Below are positions 45,795 through 55,035 of a DNA stretch of 64,000 nucleotides, piece after piece; the first letter of the stretch is position 1; every line of letters begins with the position of its first letter. Where the stretch lies: the NCBI GenBank assembly GCA_026874595.1, contig CM049316.1, positions 186,001-250,000 of the forward strand, read 5' to 3'. Source of the stretch: Sipunculus nudus (lineage: Eukaryota > Annelida > Sipuncula > Golfingiida > Sipunculidae). The position numbers were made by a program, and so were the translations under genes. Below the pieces are notes generated by a model. That model searched no databases. It was not told where the DNA came from and saw only the letters and a list, made by a program, of their open reading frames with translations.

Positions 45795-47897
45795 TTAGGT
45801 AACAGTTGTATCCGTGCTGTGTGCCTTCCCTTCTTGTATACTTTCTTGTTCGTCGGTTTCATGTTGTTCAATGTGATGTGATGTGCCCCCGCCATCGGCA
45901 GTTGCGGGGCAGGAAACAAACCCATTTACTGTGTCACCTGTAACCTTTTTCTCTTCATGCCGCTCGTCATGCTCTAGGGCGGCGATGATGGTGGCGACGG
46001 CACTTTCGGTTTCGTCCGTATCAGATTTACTCAGTTGTCCCTCTTCACCTCTGGCTTCTTGGCCGATGCTCGAACCTGTTACAGGCCGTTGCTGTGTGTT
46101 GACCCCGGTTGATGAAGACACGTTGGACGTGTCTGAGGGGGTCTTTCTCACAGGGTCATCCTGCTGTTTGCGGTCGTCCTCCCCGTCAAATGAAGGAAGA
46201 CTGAACGTGGTATCCTCTGTGAAAGGATGTTGATAGTGTACAGACCCGGACGCGCCCTGGTCAGCAGGTTGTGTCTGAACGCCTTGGTCATTTGATTGTC
46301 CATCGCCAAACAGTTCAGATAAAATATCGTTCAGATCTATACCACCTTCGCACTGTTCCGCACAGTACACGTTTTGATGTCCTATGTGATCAGCCGTTTC
46401 TGTGGGCAGTGTCAATTCCCGTGTGTCGTCGGCTGTGTCACCTGGCACACGATTGGGCTGCCCCGTTCCGCCCTGTTGGTAGACACCATCCGCTACCTGT
46501 TGTACCCCCGCTTCCGACTGCCGCAGTTCGATTTCTGCAGCAGCAATTGCGGCTTCTAGTTTAGCCCGTTCTGCTGTAGCTTGTGCGGCTTCTCGAATGG
46601 CGCGTTCTGTTTCAGCTTCTGCGGCTTGTAGTCTGGCGAGTTCTGTTGCGGCCAGTGACATTTCACCTGTCATCATATCGAAATCGGTTTCGTCTTGGTT
46701 TGATGACGAGGCTGGAATCTGAGCACCCAGCATTGTAAGCTGACCCAGCAATTGTTGGGCGGCATTATCGTCGTCTACGTTCCTATCGGTTTCGTCATTA
46801 ATCTGTGACATGGCTGGTGGCGATACAGCACGGATACTTTTAATCGGTGACCAGGCTGGTTGTAGTTCAGCATGCATATTTTTAACTTCATTGAATAATA
46901 CCTGGGGGTCGGGTTCGGGGCCTTTTTGGACAGCCTCCTGTGTCGTTGCGTCTCGTGTCTCAGGTGCGGGATCACTATGGGTTTGCGTTTCTGACGTAGT
47001 CGTGGTGTCCATTTGGGGTGCCTGTGCGGGTGTTTTGGGCTTAGTACACTTCTTTCTTTTCGATTTACTGCCTGAGACCGGTTGGTCGTCTGTCACACTG
47101 CCCGACTGTGGACGGCTTGGAGCGTTTGTTCTACTTGCTGTTGATGTGATCCGCCGTTTTCGTATTTCTGTTTTATCCGCTGTTTCCTCCGTACTCATCG
47201 CCTCTCCGCTTTCACCACCCGCCGTCACATGTTCATCCGTACACATTTGATCTGCGCTCCCACCAGCGGCATTTGCACTGATTGAAGGCAGGTGCCGCCG
47301 GTGCTGTTCTTCCCGCAACGGCCCTGTTATCGGTCTTTCGTCCAATCCGCCGCTACGCTCTTGTCTGGTGCTGGCACTTGTCTGCATGCGGTGCATGATC
47401 CTCGCCCATTCTTTGTCAAGATCCTCGAGTAAAGAGGATGCCACATCCGCGTACATATCTATGGCACGAGGAGGAGAACAGGACTGTGGTTGTACTTTTG
47501 CTTGTTCAGATGTCGGTATTAAAACGTCGTACCCTCCTTCGGTGTGTACGAGAGTTATTGAAGGTTTCCTGCTACGTGCTAATGATGTCAGAAGGCGGAT
47601 GTCACCTGTCGTCCGCAGGACATTTACATGGCAATCGTACTTATGTGATATCGCCCGCACCGCGTCGTTTCCGGGTTCAACCCCTTCCTGCAGCTCGTTG
47701 TTACCTGTGTGATCCCTTACTACCTGACGCAACCTCCCATGCTGGCCTTCGTGCATCCCGTTCATTAGTATGGCCACAGCCCGGAAAAAACTGTTTCCGT
47801 CTCTGATGACGTTCTTGCGCGTCCATCCCGTTTTTTGCAACTGCTCGTCCCATTCCGTCCTGCTCATCGGTGTCGGGTCGGCTGTTTGCCGTGCCAT
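45795..47897 (-). CDS. Protein with an OTU-like domain lacking catalytic Cys and His
   Basis: The frame opens at a TTG (47996); the first ATG at 47897 gives 700 aa and leaves a 54-bp gap to the divergent 513-aa gene. Residues about 25-130 fit the OTU cysteine protease fold. The signature normally written DGNCLFRA reads RDGNSFFRAV here (Ser36 in the Cys position). A helix follows with HGRLRQVV, then an AISHKYDCHVNVL strand, then a terminal HTEGGYDVL in which the usual HYD histidine is Gly122. The rest is long, acidic, Thr/Ser/Gln-rich and disordered, with a coiled-coil Glu/Ala-rich stretch at about residues 395-460. It is probably a non-catalytic ubiquitin-binding or scaffolding tegument protein, encoded next to the giant protein with an intact-looking deubiquitinase. 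Confidence 0.6.
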   Translation of the reverse strand: MARQTADPTPMSRTEWDEQLQKTGWTRKNVIRDGNSFFRAVAILMNGMHEGQHGRLRQVVRDHTGNNELQEGVEPGNDAVRAISHKYDCHVNVLRTTGDIRLLTSLARSRKPSITLVHTEGGYDVLIPTSEQAKVQPQSCSPPRAIDMYADVASSLLEDLDKEWARIMHRMQTSASTRQERSGGLDERPITGPLREEQHRRHLPSISANAAGGSADQMCTDEHVTAGGESGEAMSTEETADKTEIRKRRITSTASRTNAPSRPQSGSVTDDQPVSGSKSKRKKCTKPKTPAQAPQMDTTTTSETQTHSDPAPETRDATTQEAVQKGPEPDPQVLFNEVKNMHAELQPAWSPIKSIRAVSPPAMSQINDETDRNVDDDNAAQQLLGQLTMLGAQIPASSSNQDETDFDMMTGEMSLAATELARLQAAEAETERAIREAAQATAERAKLEAAIAAAEIELRQSEAGVQQVADGVYQQGGTGQPNRVPGDTADDTRELTLPTETADHIGHQNVYCAEQCEGGIDLNDILSELFGDGQSNDQGVQTQPADQGASGSVHYQHPFTEDTTFSLPSFDGEDDRKQQDDPVRKTPSDTSNVSSSTGVNTQQRPVTGSSIGQEARGEEGQLSKSDTDETESAVATIIAALEHDERHEEKKVTGDTVNGFVSCPATADGGGTSHHIEQHETDEQESIQEGKAHSTDTTVT

Positions 47898-47951
47898 TTT
47901 TATTATTGGAACTGTCTGACCTCTACAATGTCCGTTTTGCACTGACGTTTG

Positions 47952-49493
47952 ATGACGCCCTTTTCCCGTCACAGCAAGGGACGACGTGAGGGACAAAGTT
48001 CACCATTGCGGATCCCAAATAAGTTGCCCTCCGTGACCCATCAACACGTGATGGAACAGGCTTTCAAGTTCGATCAAATGAGCAGGGACCGCTTCATGCG
48101 GACACAGAATCGCCGGCTGGAGACAAGCCTGCCGGAACACATCCGCCGCAAAGCCATAGCCGTGTTGCCGAGGGTTCCAGAGACTTACCTCCATGGGGTG
48201 TTCGTAGGCGACCATGACGTCAGAAAGTACAAAGGGGAGTACACGGACATAGTGAGGTTAAAGACGCAACCCGTCCGGGAAAGTTTGGGCAGGGCGGGGG
48301 CAGAATTGCCCATAAATGTCGACCTCAGCCACCTGGCGACCACAGGGCCTGGCCCCGTCGACGTTTCCGATTCTTCAGCACCGACTGTGGCCCACCCGAA
48401 ACATTTCGTCCCTGGGCTGTTAATGTTCACACGTCGGCGTCTGCACCTGCTGGACGCGGACGCAAAGATGAAGGACAGACTACGTGTGCAGCAATCGGGT
48501 CTCACGTACGCCGAGAGATTATGCGAAGTGATACAGGATGCTAGCGACGCCCTCATTTCACGCGTGGAAGGACCGGACACGGACGGCTATTTACATCAGG
48601 TGCAGGGGAAATCGTCCTACGGCCGACAGGTTCCAATGAAGTCTCTGCTGGCAGCACTTCACAGTCGGAGACTCAAAGACGAAACATCTGTCTTTGTCAA
48701 CACCATCACTGATTGCATGGCTGATGTCACCGTGGACGCTATGCAGGACGCCAAAAAACTCGGCAAGCAGTGGGACCCAGTGGGACTCTTCACAGAAAAC
48801 TTCATTCCGTCAGGAGTGTACATAGGCTGTCACAACACGAGCGGTGGTTCACTGCTGGACGCACCTGTCAACCAGTGCAATTTGCCACACGCTGTCCGTC
48901 TGTGCGTGTCAGGGCGGCCTCGCGACGCCGCCGATAAGGTGCATGCGCATTGTAACACGTTCATCCCTCCTTCCGATGAAAAGCTACAGTTGTGGTGTCC
49001 CGTCGAAAATTACATCGATATGGACCTGTGTTACCACACTGAGGACGACGAATATTACGACGAATATAAAGTCATGTACGACCGCTCTGGTGCATTCGAT
49101 GGAACACCAACGCGGATAAATGATTTCCAACTGTTTTTTGTCGTGGCCATGTTGGAACAAGATAAGATTGGGCTGTATATCGTTAAGTCAACCAAAACAG
49201 CCAGACACGTGTCACGGCACGTCCACCGCTACGTCGGGACAGGTGTGGGTCGTGTGAGGCGCACATTCTGTGCCACTTTGGAAATGGCCAAGTGTCGATC
49301 GGTTTCAGTACAGGACGCGAAGAAAAACCTGTTTTCTGTTCTAACAAGAACAGCGGCGTGGGCAGCGTCTTTTCGTTTGGGGCGCGTGCGACAGTTTGCT
49401 TCTAATGTACCGTGTGTGGAAGTGAGAGACGGCCGCGTGTATTTTCCCTATTTCTTGCTTGATCTTGATACAAAATACACGTATGCTTTTTGA
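47952..49493 (+). CDS. Unknown 513-aa protein
   Basis: The frame opens at a TTG (47949) immediately followed by the ATG at 47952. The first 75 residues are basic and polar. The rest is globular with mixed helix and strand, an acidic patch (HTEDDEYYDEY, about 355-365) and a hydrophobic C-terminus. No membrane span, signal or catalytic motif stands out. It is divergent from the OTU-like gene, with AATAAA at 49550-49555 downstream. It is the last protein gene before the repeat/tRNA region. Confidence 0.7.
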   Translation: MTPFSRHSKGRREGQSSPLRIPNKLPSVTHQHVMEQAFKFDQMSRDRFMRTQNRRLETSLPEHIRRKAIAVLPRVPETYLHGVFVGDHDVRKYKGEYTDIVRLKTQPVRESLGRAGAELPINVDLSHLATTGPGPVDVSDSSAPTVAHPKHFVPGLLMFTRRRLHLLDADAKMKDRLRVQQSGLTYAERLCEVIQDASDALISRVEGPDTDGYLHQVQGKSSYGRQVPMKSLLAALHSRRLKDETSVFVNTITDCMADVTVDAMQDAKKLGKQWDPVGLFTENFIPSGVYIGCHNTSGGSLLDAPVNQCNLPHAVRLCVSGRPRDAADKVHAHCNTFIPPSDEKLQLWCPVENYIDMDLCYHTEDDEYYDEYKVMYDRSGAFDGTPTRINDFQLFFVVAMLEQDKIGLYIVKSTKTARHVSRHVHRYVGTGVGRVRRTFCATLEMAKCRSVSVQDAKKNLFSVLTRTAAWAASFRLGRVRQFASNVPCVEVRDGRVYFPYFLLDLDTKYTYAF

Positions 49494-49549
49494 TGATATG
49501 GAACGTGTGTGATAAACAACAAGGCATTTTATAGGAAATTGTTGTTCCC

Positions 49550-49555
49550 AATAAA
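49550..49555 (+). terminator. Polyadenylation signal of the 513-aa gene
   Basis: AATAAA lies about 57 bp after the stop. From here to the left arm of the inverted repeat (about 49985) the sequence is AT-rich with no convincing gene. Confidence 0.6.
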
Positions 49556-50223
49556 AACCACATATTGTGCTTTGACAAATGAATCATCTATGTTTTTCTT
49601 CATATATCTGTTATATGTGTTGTTGTACGCTGTATGTTTTTAAATACAATTTATTTCACTACCATCTCTCACCAACGTCCAAATGCCCCCATTTATTATT
49701 ATGTGTACATGGTGTGTGTGTGTGCGCGCATTCAGGTTATGTGTCATATAAACCCCGCACATTGCAGGTTAAATTTAATATCTATCACAAACAGACCAAA
49801 AAGAAACGACATAAACGTACTATTGTGTCACATAAAGGGGGTAAAACCTTACCACAATCTACACAACGCAAACAATTATGCTTCATACGATCAATTATCA
49901 GGTAAACTGGTTCATTAAATACGTCATGTGTAGTGACTGTTATATTAGTGTTGGTAATATACGATAGGGGGCGCTGCCTCATACAGCACTGGTCAACACA
50001 ACAAAATAGCCCTTTGCCGGACAACGGTCTACATGACATTTACGAAATACCTGCTACAATTTAAGGAAAAATATGCCTCCAACGTTCCACGAGTAACATT
50101 TACGATATCTTCACCAAAGATTTAAATGTGTCCACAACCCTACTATATAAACAGGCCGGCTCTATAATACTATCAGTTGAGAGCGCTCTATGGGCGCTTT
50201 TGGGTCCCAGACGGCTCCCCTGT

Positions 50224-50395
50224 GTCTGTGACGTCACACTATCCATCAGCCAATCAAATCAAGGAACAGTACCTATTCATGATAACATAAGAAACTTACG
50301 TACACAAAGCATGTAGTCCCTGTGGCGCAACGGTTAGCGCGTCCGGCTGTTAATCGGAAGGTTGGTGGTTCGAGCCCACCCAGGGACGTTATACC
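50224..50395 (+). repeat. tRNA cassette copy A (duplicate of 54401-54572)
   Basis: About 172 bp made of a 92-bp upstream region plus the tRNA. The second copy at 54401-54572 has the same length, and I count 6 differences in the 92-bp upstream part. The shared upstream part has a GTGACGTCAC palindrome (CRE-like; TGACGTCA at 50229-50236 and 54406-54413) and a CCAATCA box. Confidence 0.7.
50316..50388 (+). tRNA. tRNA-Asn (GTT)
   Basis: 73 nt, a complete cloverleaf. The acceptor GTCCCTG pairs with CAGGGAC, with discriminator G at 50388. The D arm is GCGC...GCGC, the anticodon stem TCCGG/TCGGA, the loop CTGTTAA with anticodon GTT at 50349-50351, and the T arm GGTGG-TTCGAGC-CCACC. Box B is GGTTCGAGCCC. 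There is no encoded CCA. It closely follows the animal nuclear tRNA-Asn pattern. Confidence 0.85.
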
Positions 50396-51002
50396 TCTAT
50401 GGGCGCTTTTGGCTCCCAGACGGCTCCCCTGTGGGGGAGGGGGGGACTTGAGGGGGGGAGGGGGCGGCCCCTCCCTCTGCCTTATGTCAAGAAGTAGTAG
50501 AGTTGTGGCCTGTGGCCACCAGGGGTCGGTTGTGTGGTTCAAGTCAGAAGTAGACCAGTTGTAGGTTTGGGGATCGCCGGCGGGGGGGGGGGGGAAGAAG
50601 AGTCGGTAGGATGTGAAAGGTCGATTGGGGTCGCCGAGGTCGGATGTGAAAGGTCAGTATGCTTAACCATGGGGGGAACAGGGGAGTTCTGTGTGGGATC
50701 GGCCGGGGGGGGGGGTACAGGGTAGTCATGGGTGGGATCGCCCGGGGGGGGGGGTGGTACAGGGTAGTCCTGGGTGGGATCGCTCAGGGGGGGTACAGGG
50801 GAGTCGTGGGTGGGATCGCCCAGGGGGGGGGGGACAGGGGAGTCCTGGTTGGGATCGGAGATGCATGAGAATGGTTAAAGAGTGTTCATCGGATATCATC
50901 GGTACTGGAAAAGCCACAGGTGTGCAACGCATGTCAAAGCACTATGGGATCGTTCAGATCCCCACAGAGAGTCTCTGCTTGGACCGAGGCCCCTATAGAA
51001 AT

Positions 51003-51575
51003 TTCTCCACAAGGGTCGTGGTGGGGGCTTCGCCCCCGGGGATAAGACTTTATGGGGGATCGATCCCTACAAAGAATATACACAGGGGGCGAGGCCCCCA
51101 TAAGGAATTACATGGAAGGCCCGTGGTGGGGGCCTCGCCCCCAGGGGATAATACTTTATGTGGGATCGATCCCTACAAAGAATATACACAGGGGGCGAGG
51201 CCCCCATAAGGAATTACATGGAAGGCCCGTGGAGGGGGCCTCGCCCCCGGGAATAATATTTTATGGGGGATCGATCCCTAAAAAGAATATACACTGGGGG
51301 CGAGGCCCCCATAAGGAATTACATGGAAGGCCCGTGGTGGGGGCCTCGCCCCCAGGGGATAATACTTTATGTGGGATCGATCCCTACAAAGAATATACAC
51401 AGGGGGCGAGGCCCCCATAAGGAATTACATGGAAGGCCCGTTGTGGGGGCCTCGCCCCCAGGGGATAATACTTTATGTGGGATCGATCCCTACAAAGAAT
51501 ATACCCCGGGGGCGAGGCCCCCATAAGGATTTACATGGAGGGCCCGTGGTGGGGGCCTCGCCCCCGGGAATATTC
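51003..51575 (+). repeat. 106-bp GC-rich minisatellite, left array
   Basis: About five tandem units with periods of 105-106 bp. Each unit has GGGGGCCTCGCCCCC and its complement GGGGGCGAGGCCCCC about 55 bp apart with a palindromic GGGATCGATCCC between them, so each unit can fold into a nested hairpin. Period modulo 3 is 1, so long ORFs in all frames are a by-product. Confidence 0.85.
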
Positions 51576-51659
51576 ATTTTACGGATCGAGGCGCCGAAGG
51601 CGCCCCCCATACATACATCTGTGTATTGGCGCCTTCGGCGCCCCGATCCCCATACTGTA

Positions 51660-52435
51660 TTCTCCCGGGGGCGAGGCCCCCACCACGATCCTTCCATATA
51701 TTTCCTTATGGGGGCCTCGCCCCCTGTGTGTATCCTTTTTAGGGATCGATCCCCCATAAAGTATTCTCCCGGGGGCGAGGCCCCCACCACGATCCTTCCA
51801 TATATTTCCTTATGGGGGCCTCGCCCCCTGTGTGTATTCTTTTTAGGGATCGATCCCCCATAAAGTATTATCCCCTGGGGGCGAGGCCCCCACCACGGGT
51901 CTTCCATATAGTTCCTTATGGGGGCCTCGCCCCCAGTGTATATTCTTTTTAGGGATCGATCCCCCATAAAATATTATTCCCGGGGGCGAGGCCCCCACCA
52001 CGGGCCTTCCATATAGTTCCTTATGGGGGCCTCGCCCCCTGTGTATATTCTTTTTAGGGATCGATCCCCCATAAAATATTATTCCCGGGGGCGAGGCCCC
52101 CACCACGGGCCTTCCATGTAATTCCTTATGGGGGCCTCGCCCCCAGTGTATATTCTTTGTAGGGATCGATCCCACATAAAATATTATTCCCGGGGGCGAG
52201 GCCCCCACCACGATCCTTCCATGTAATTCCTTATGGGGGCCTCGCCCCCTGTGTATATTCTTTTTAGGGATCGATCCCCCATAAAGTATTATCCCCTGGG
52301 GGCGAGGCCCCCACCACGGGCCCTCCATGTAATTCCTTATGGGGGCCTCGCCCCCTGTATGTATTCTTTTTAGGGATCGATCCCCCATAAAGTATTATCC
52401 CCTGGGGGCGAGGCCCCCACCACCACCCCTGTGGA
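51660..52435 (-). repeat. 106-bp minisatellite, right array in opposite orientation
   Basis: About seven units of the same minisatellite as the left array, in reverse complement. With the left array it forms the core of the 3.2-kb inverted repeat. The junction at about 51585-51650 has a mirrored pair of GGCGCC-rich elements. Confidence 0.85.
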
Positions 52436-53772
52436 GAAGCCTCTATAGGGGCCTCGGCCCCAGGGGAGACTCTGTGGTGATCGGAACGATCCCATTGTGC
52501 TTTGACATGCGTTGCACACCGTTGGCTTTCCCAGTACCGATGATACCCGACGATCACTCTTTAACCATTCACATCCGTATACGAACCCACCTAGGACTCC
52601 CCCCCCCCGGCGACCCCTGCTGACCTTTCACCTCCGACCCGATCCCACTCACAACTCCCCTGTTCCCCCCCGGCGACCCCTGCTGACCTTTCCCCTTCGA
52701 CCCGATCCCATCCAGAACTCCCCTGTTCTCCCCCCCCCCGCCGACCCCTGTTGACCTTTCACATCCGACCTCGACGACCCCAACCGACCTTTCACATCCA
52801 ACCGACCTACAACCGGTCCACTTCTGACTTGAACCACACAACCGACCCCAGGCCCACAACTCTATTACTTCTTGGCATAAGGCAGAGGGAGGGGCCGCCC
52901 CCTCCCCCCCTCAAGTCCCCCCCTCCCCCACAGGGGAGCCGTCTGGGACCCAAAAGCGCCCATAGAGCGCTCTCAACTGATAGTATAATAGACTCGGCCT
53001 GCTTATATAGTAGGGTTGTGGACACATTGAAAACTTTGGTGTGCGGCAGATTTTACGTTTGTGCAAGATGTACGCGCAAACTGGAAAAGATATCGCAAAT
53101 GTCACTTGTTGAACGCTTTAAGCATATTTTTCCGAAGATTTTAGCACATATTTCGTAAATGTTGTGTAGACCGTTGTCCGGCAAGTGGCCATTTTGTGTT
53201 GCTGACCAATATGTTGGCGTCAGTATCGCCACCTGCCGACGACCAGTGGAACTATATCAGATAGACAACAGATTTATCAAGTTGAAGGAACACAAATGTA
53301 ACAAACATGTTCCCAAGCTACTAACGTTCATGTATAAATCTCTTGTGTATCATACTATAATTCACGGGAATCTGTTTGTCTGTCTGTCTGTCCGGATTCT
53401 TTCGCACGCTAGGGATTGCACGGTCGTCAAACTTCGTGGGAGGGTGCATCTTGGTCCGGGGAAAGAACGAGTTTATATTTTTTAGGCGTTTGGTAAAGAA
53501 ATGGCCTCAAAATCGATAAAATTATTCTGGGTTTAATACCTGCGGTGTGCCATGGCCATTCTCACATAGTGCTTCCTCATAATTTAAGAAATGTGTGCAT
53601 GCAGGTACAGATATGGGTATACTCTAGTTAATTCTAAAGAGTACATATGATTTGCCCTGTAACTTAATATCTTCCAAATTATAGCAAATATATATTCATA
53701 AGTGTTCATGGATTCCGTAGTCCAGCACGGTGGTGTATATTTTAATACATTTGAAGTCAATGCCAACTGTGG

Positions 53773-53846
53773 GGCCGGTTAGCTCAGTTGGTTAGAGTGT
53801 TGTGCTGATAACGCAAAGGTCGCGGGTTCGACCCCCGTACTGGCCA
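53773..53846 (+). tRNA. tRNA-Ile (GAT)
   Basis: 74 nt. The acceptor GGCCGGT pairs with ACTGGCC, with discriminator A at 53846. Box A is TAGCTCAGTTGG, the anticodon stem TTGTG/CGCAA, the loop CTGATAA with anticodon GAT at 53807-53809, and the T arm GCGGG-TTCGACC-CCCGT with box B GGTTCGACCCC. It resembles animal nuclear tRNA-Ile. No CCA is encoded. Confidence 0.8.
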
Positions 53847-54400
53847 CGTATTCTTTTTGGTTTTAAGCCACATTCATCCATTTTTATTCTTTCATTTCCT
53901 ACCCAGGTACACAGCAGTTTATCAAAGAAAGTAAACTATTTTCTGTTGTTTATACATATCGAACAAAATTGAAATGGCCTTAGCAAACTGCAGGGACACA
54001 TATACTTTAGTCTCTTACACGGGCATATGATGGCGCTCCTGCACCCAACAATATTGATTAAGATATAGACTGGTACCCCGCTCTATTGTGGCACCGCTGC
54101 TCTAGGCCAATCATAGAGACGGGCGTACAACGCCATCTTTTGTACCCTTGGCAGACTGGTACCAACCCAAGTATATATTATATATGATTAAAAAATAAGC
54201 ATTTTCGTTTGCTCAAATAAGTTACCAAAAGTTGGACGTATATTAAATGTGACATTAATAATTACATTAATAGTGATTAATGATAAATCACTGCTCCGTA
54301 CAGGTATCGTTTGTCATCAAGCTGCCAACTGTCTAGACCCCAAGTAAACAATTGAAGTAAACAATATGTATTACTGGGATTAAAGGCATTTATATAGGTC

Positions 54401-54572
54401 GTCTGTGACGTCACACTTTCCATCAGCCAATCAAATCAAGGAACAGTACCTGCTCATGATAAAATGAGAAACTCACGTACACAAAGCATGTAATCCCTGT
54501 GGCGCAATCGGTAGCGCTTCCGACTTTTAATCGGTAGGTTGGTGGTTCGAGCCCACCCAGGGACGTTATACA
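54401..54572 (+). repeat. tRNA cassette copy B (duplicate of 50224-50395)
   Basis: Same length and order as copy A, with the CRE-like palindrome, CCAATCA box and tRNA body. It lacks the flanking 39-bp repeats, so it is either the source copy or an independent insertion. Confidence 0.7.
54493..54565 (+). tRNA. tRNA with Asn-type body and TTT anticodon (Lys codon reader or pseudogene)
   Basis: 73 nt, aligned end to end with the tRNA-Asn at 50316. The anticodon loop reads CTTTTAA with anticodon TTT at 54526-54528, where the Asn copy has GTT. The first acceptor pair is A-C instead of G-C, and the outer anticodon-stem pair is T-T. The T arm and box B are unchanged. The mismatches suggest decay, but the core fold is kept. 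Confidence 0.6.
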
Positions 54573-55035
54573 TGTTTTTATATCCCCTATACCATCCATT
54601 CAGCGGCCCCTGTTGGTCATCTTGTACAACATATTTTGTACGAATTAGACCAATACGGTTTTATTCATTCATCACCACTTGTTTTGTGCTTTTTCCGCTA
54701 CAACAATCAGCCCTTCCAGTGCGCAGAAGGATAATTACAAAGTGCATGTTTATATATCGGTTATTGTTCGCCGTGTCCGGCTCCACAATATGATGTTGAT
54801 CAGGATAATGTTCATTGTATCATGTTCGACAAATGGAACGGGAATGGGATGGGTTCAGATCGGACACATATTATGTTCATTGGCGTGTAATGTCATTTAA
54901 ACAGCGCAAGCTATTGAACGCACCCTCACACCCTTCCCCACACACACACAAACACATTCAGGTAGGCATGTTACAGTGAATCGGTGAATAAATCAGTGAC
55001 ATCACAATAAACAAGACGGAGACGAAACATACATT

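Larger units (their letters stand above)
50186..50433 (+). repeat. 39-bp direct repeats flanking a tRNA-bearing insert
   Basis: Near-identical 39-bp copies (one mismatch) lie at 50186-50224 and 50395-50433. Between them is a 170-bp segment with the tRNA-Asn gene and its upstream region. The right arm of the inverted repeat has only one copy of the 39-bp block (about 52930-52975, inverted) and no tRNA, so it represents the unfilled site. Confidence 0.7.
49985..53215. repeat. 3.2-kb imperfect inverted repeat centred near 51615
   Basis: The two ends match as reverse complements. The left copy of TTGCCGGACAACGGTCTACA near 50016 faces its complement near 53170, and the match continues inward. It passes through a shared TGTCCACAACCCTACTATAT segment (about 50131 and 53020) and the block ending in AGACGGCTCCCCTGTG (about 50210 and 52935). 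It then runs through the G-rich/C-rich segments into the minisatellite. The arms are diverged with small indels, and the left arm carries an extra 209-bp segment with a tRNA. The centre holds a mirrored GGCGCCGAAGGCGCC-type pair around a short spacer. It could be a genome-segment junction, an origin or a fold-back element. Confidence 0.75.
53216..55034. other. 1.8-kb AT-rich region without protein genes
   Basis: It holds a short (GTCT)n tract near 53377, tRNA-Ile at 53773-53846, the second tRNA cassette at 54401-54572, and AATAAA at 55005-55010. Open frames here are short and lack supporting features. The base composition is visibly more AT-rich than the gene-dense viral parts, which raises the question of host or other foreign origin. 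Confidence 0.6.

Noticed and set aside
49579-49918. Two overlapping ORFs of about 100 codons after the 513-aa gene
   Set aside because: AT-rich, low complexity and mutually overlapping, with no promoter or 3' signal. They appear to be chance ORFs.
51003-52435. CRISPR-like array
   Set aside because: The repeats are contiguous minisatellite units without variable spacers, and the genome is of eukaryotic-virus type.
50691-52557. Several ORFs of 80-180 codons on both strands across the GC-rich region
   Set aside because: They are generated by the 106-bp minisatellite, whose three frames are all free of stops. The period is not a multiple of three, so successive units are read in different frames, which no real protein would do.
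53159-53485. 108-codon ORF starting at the right end of the inverted repeat
   Set aside because: It begins within the repeat arm and runs into unique AT-rich DNA with no family features. The left arm has no matching frame.
54028-54170. Possible small transposon with weak inverted ends (GATGGCG... / ...CGCCATC)
   Set aside because: The match is too short and imperfect to support a defined element.
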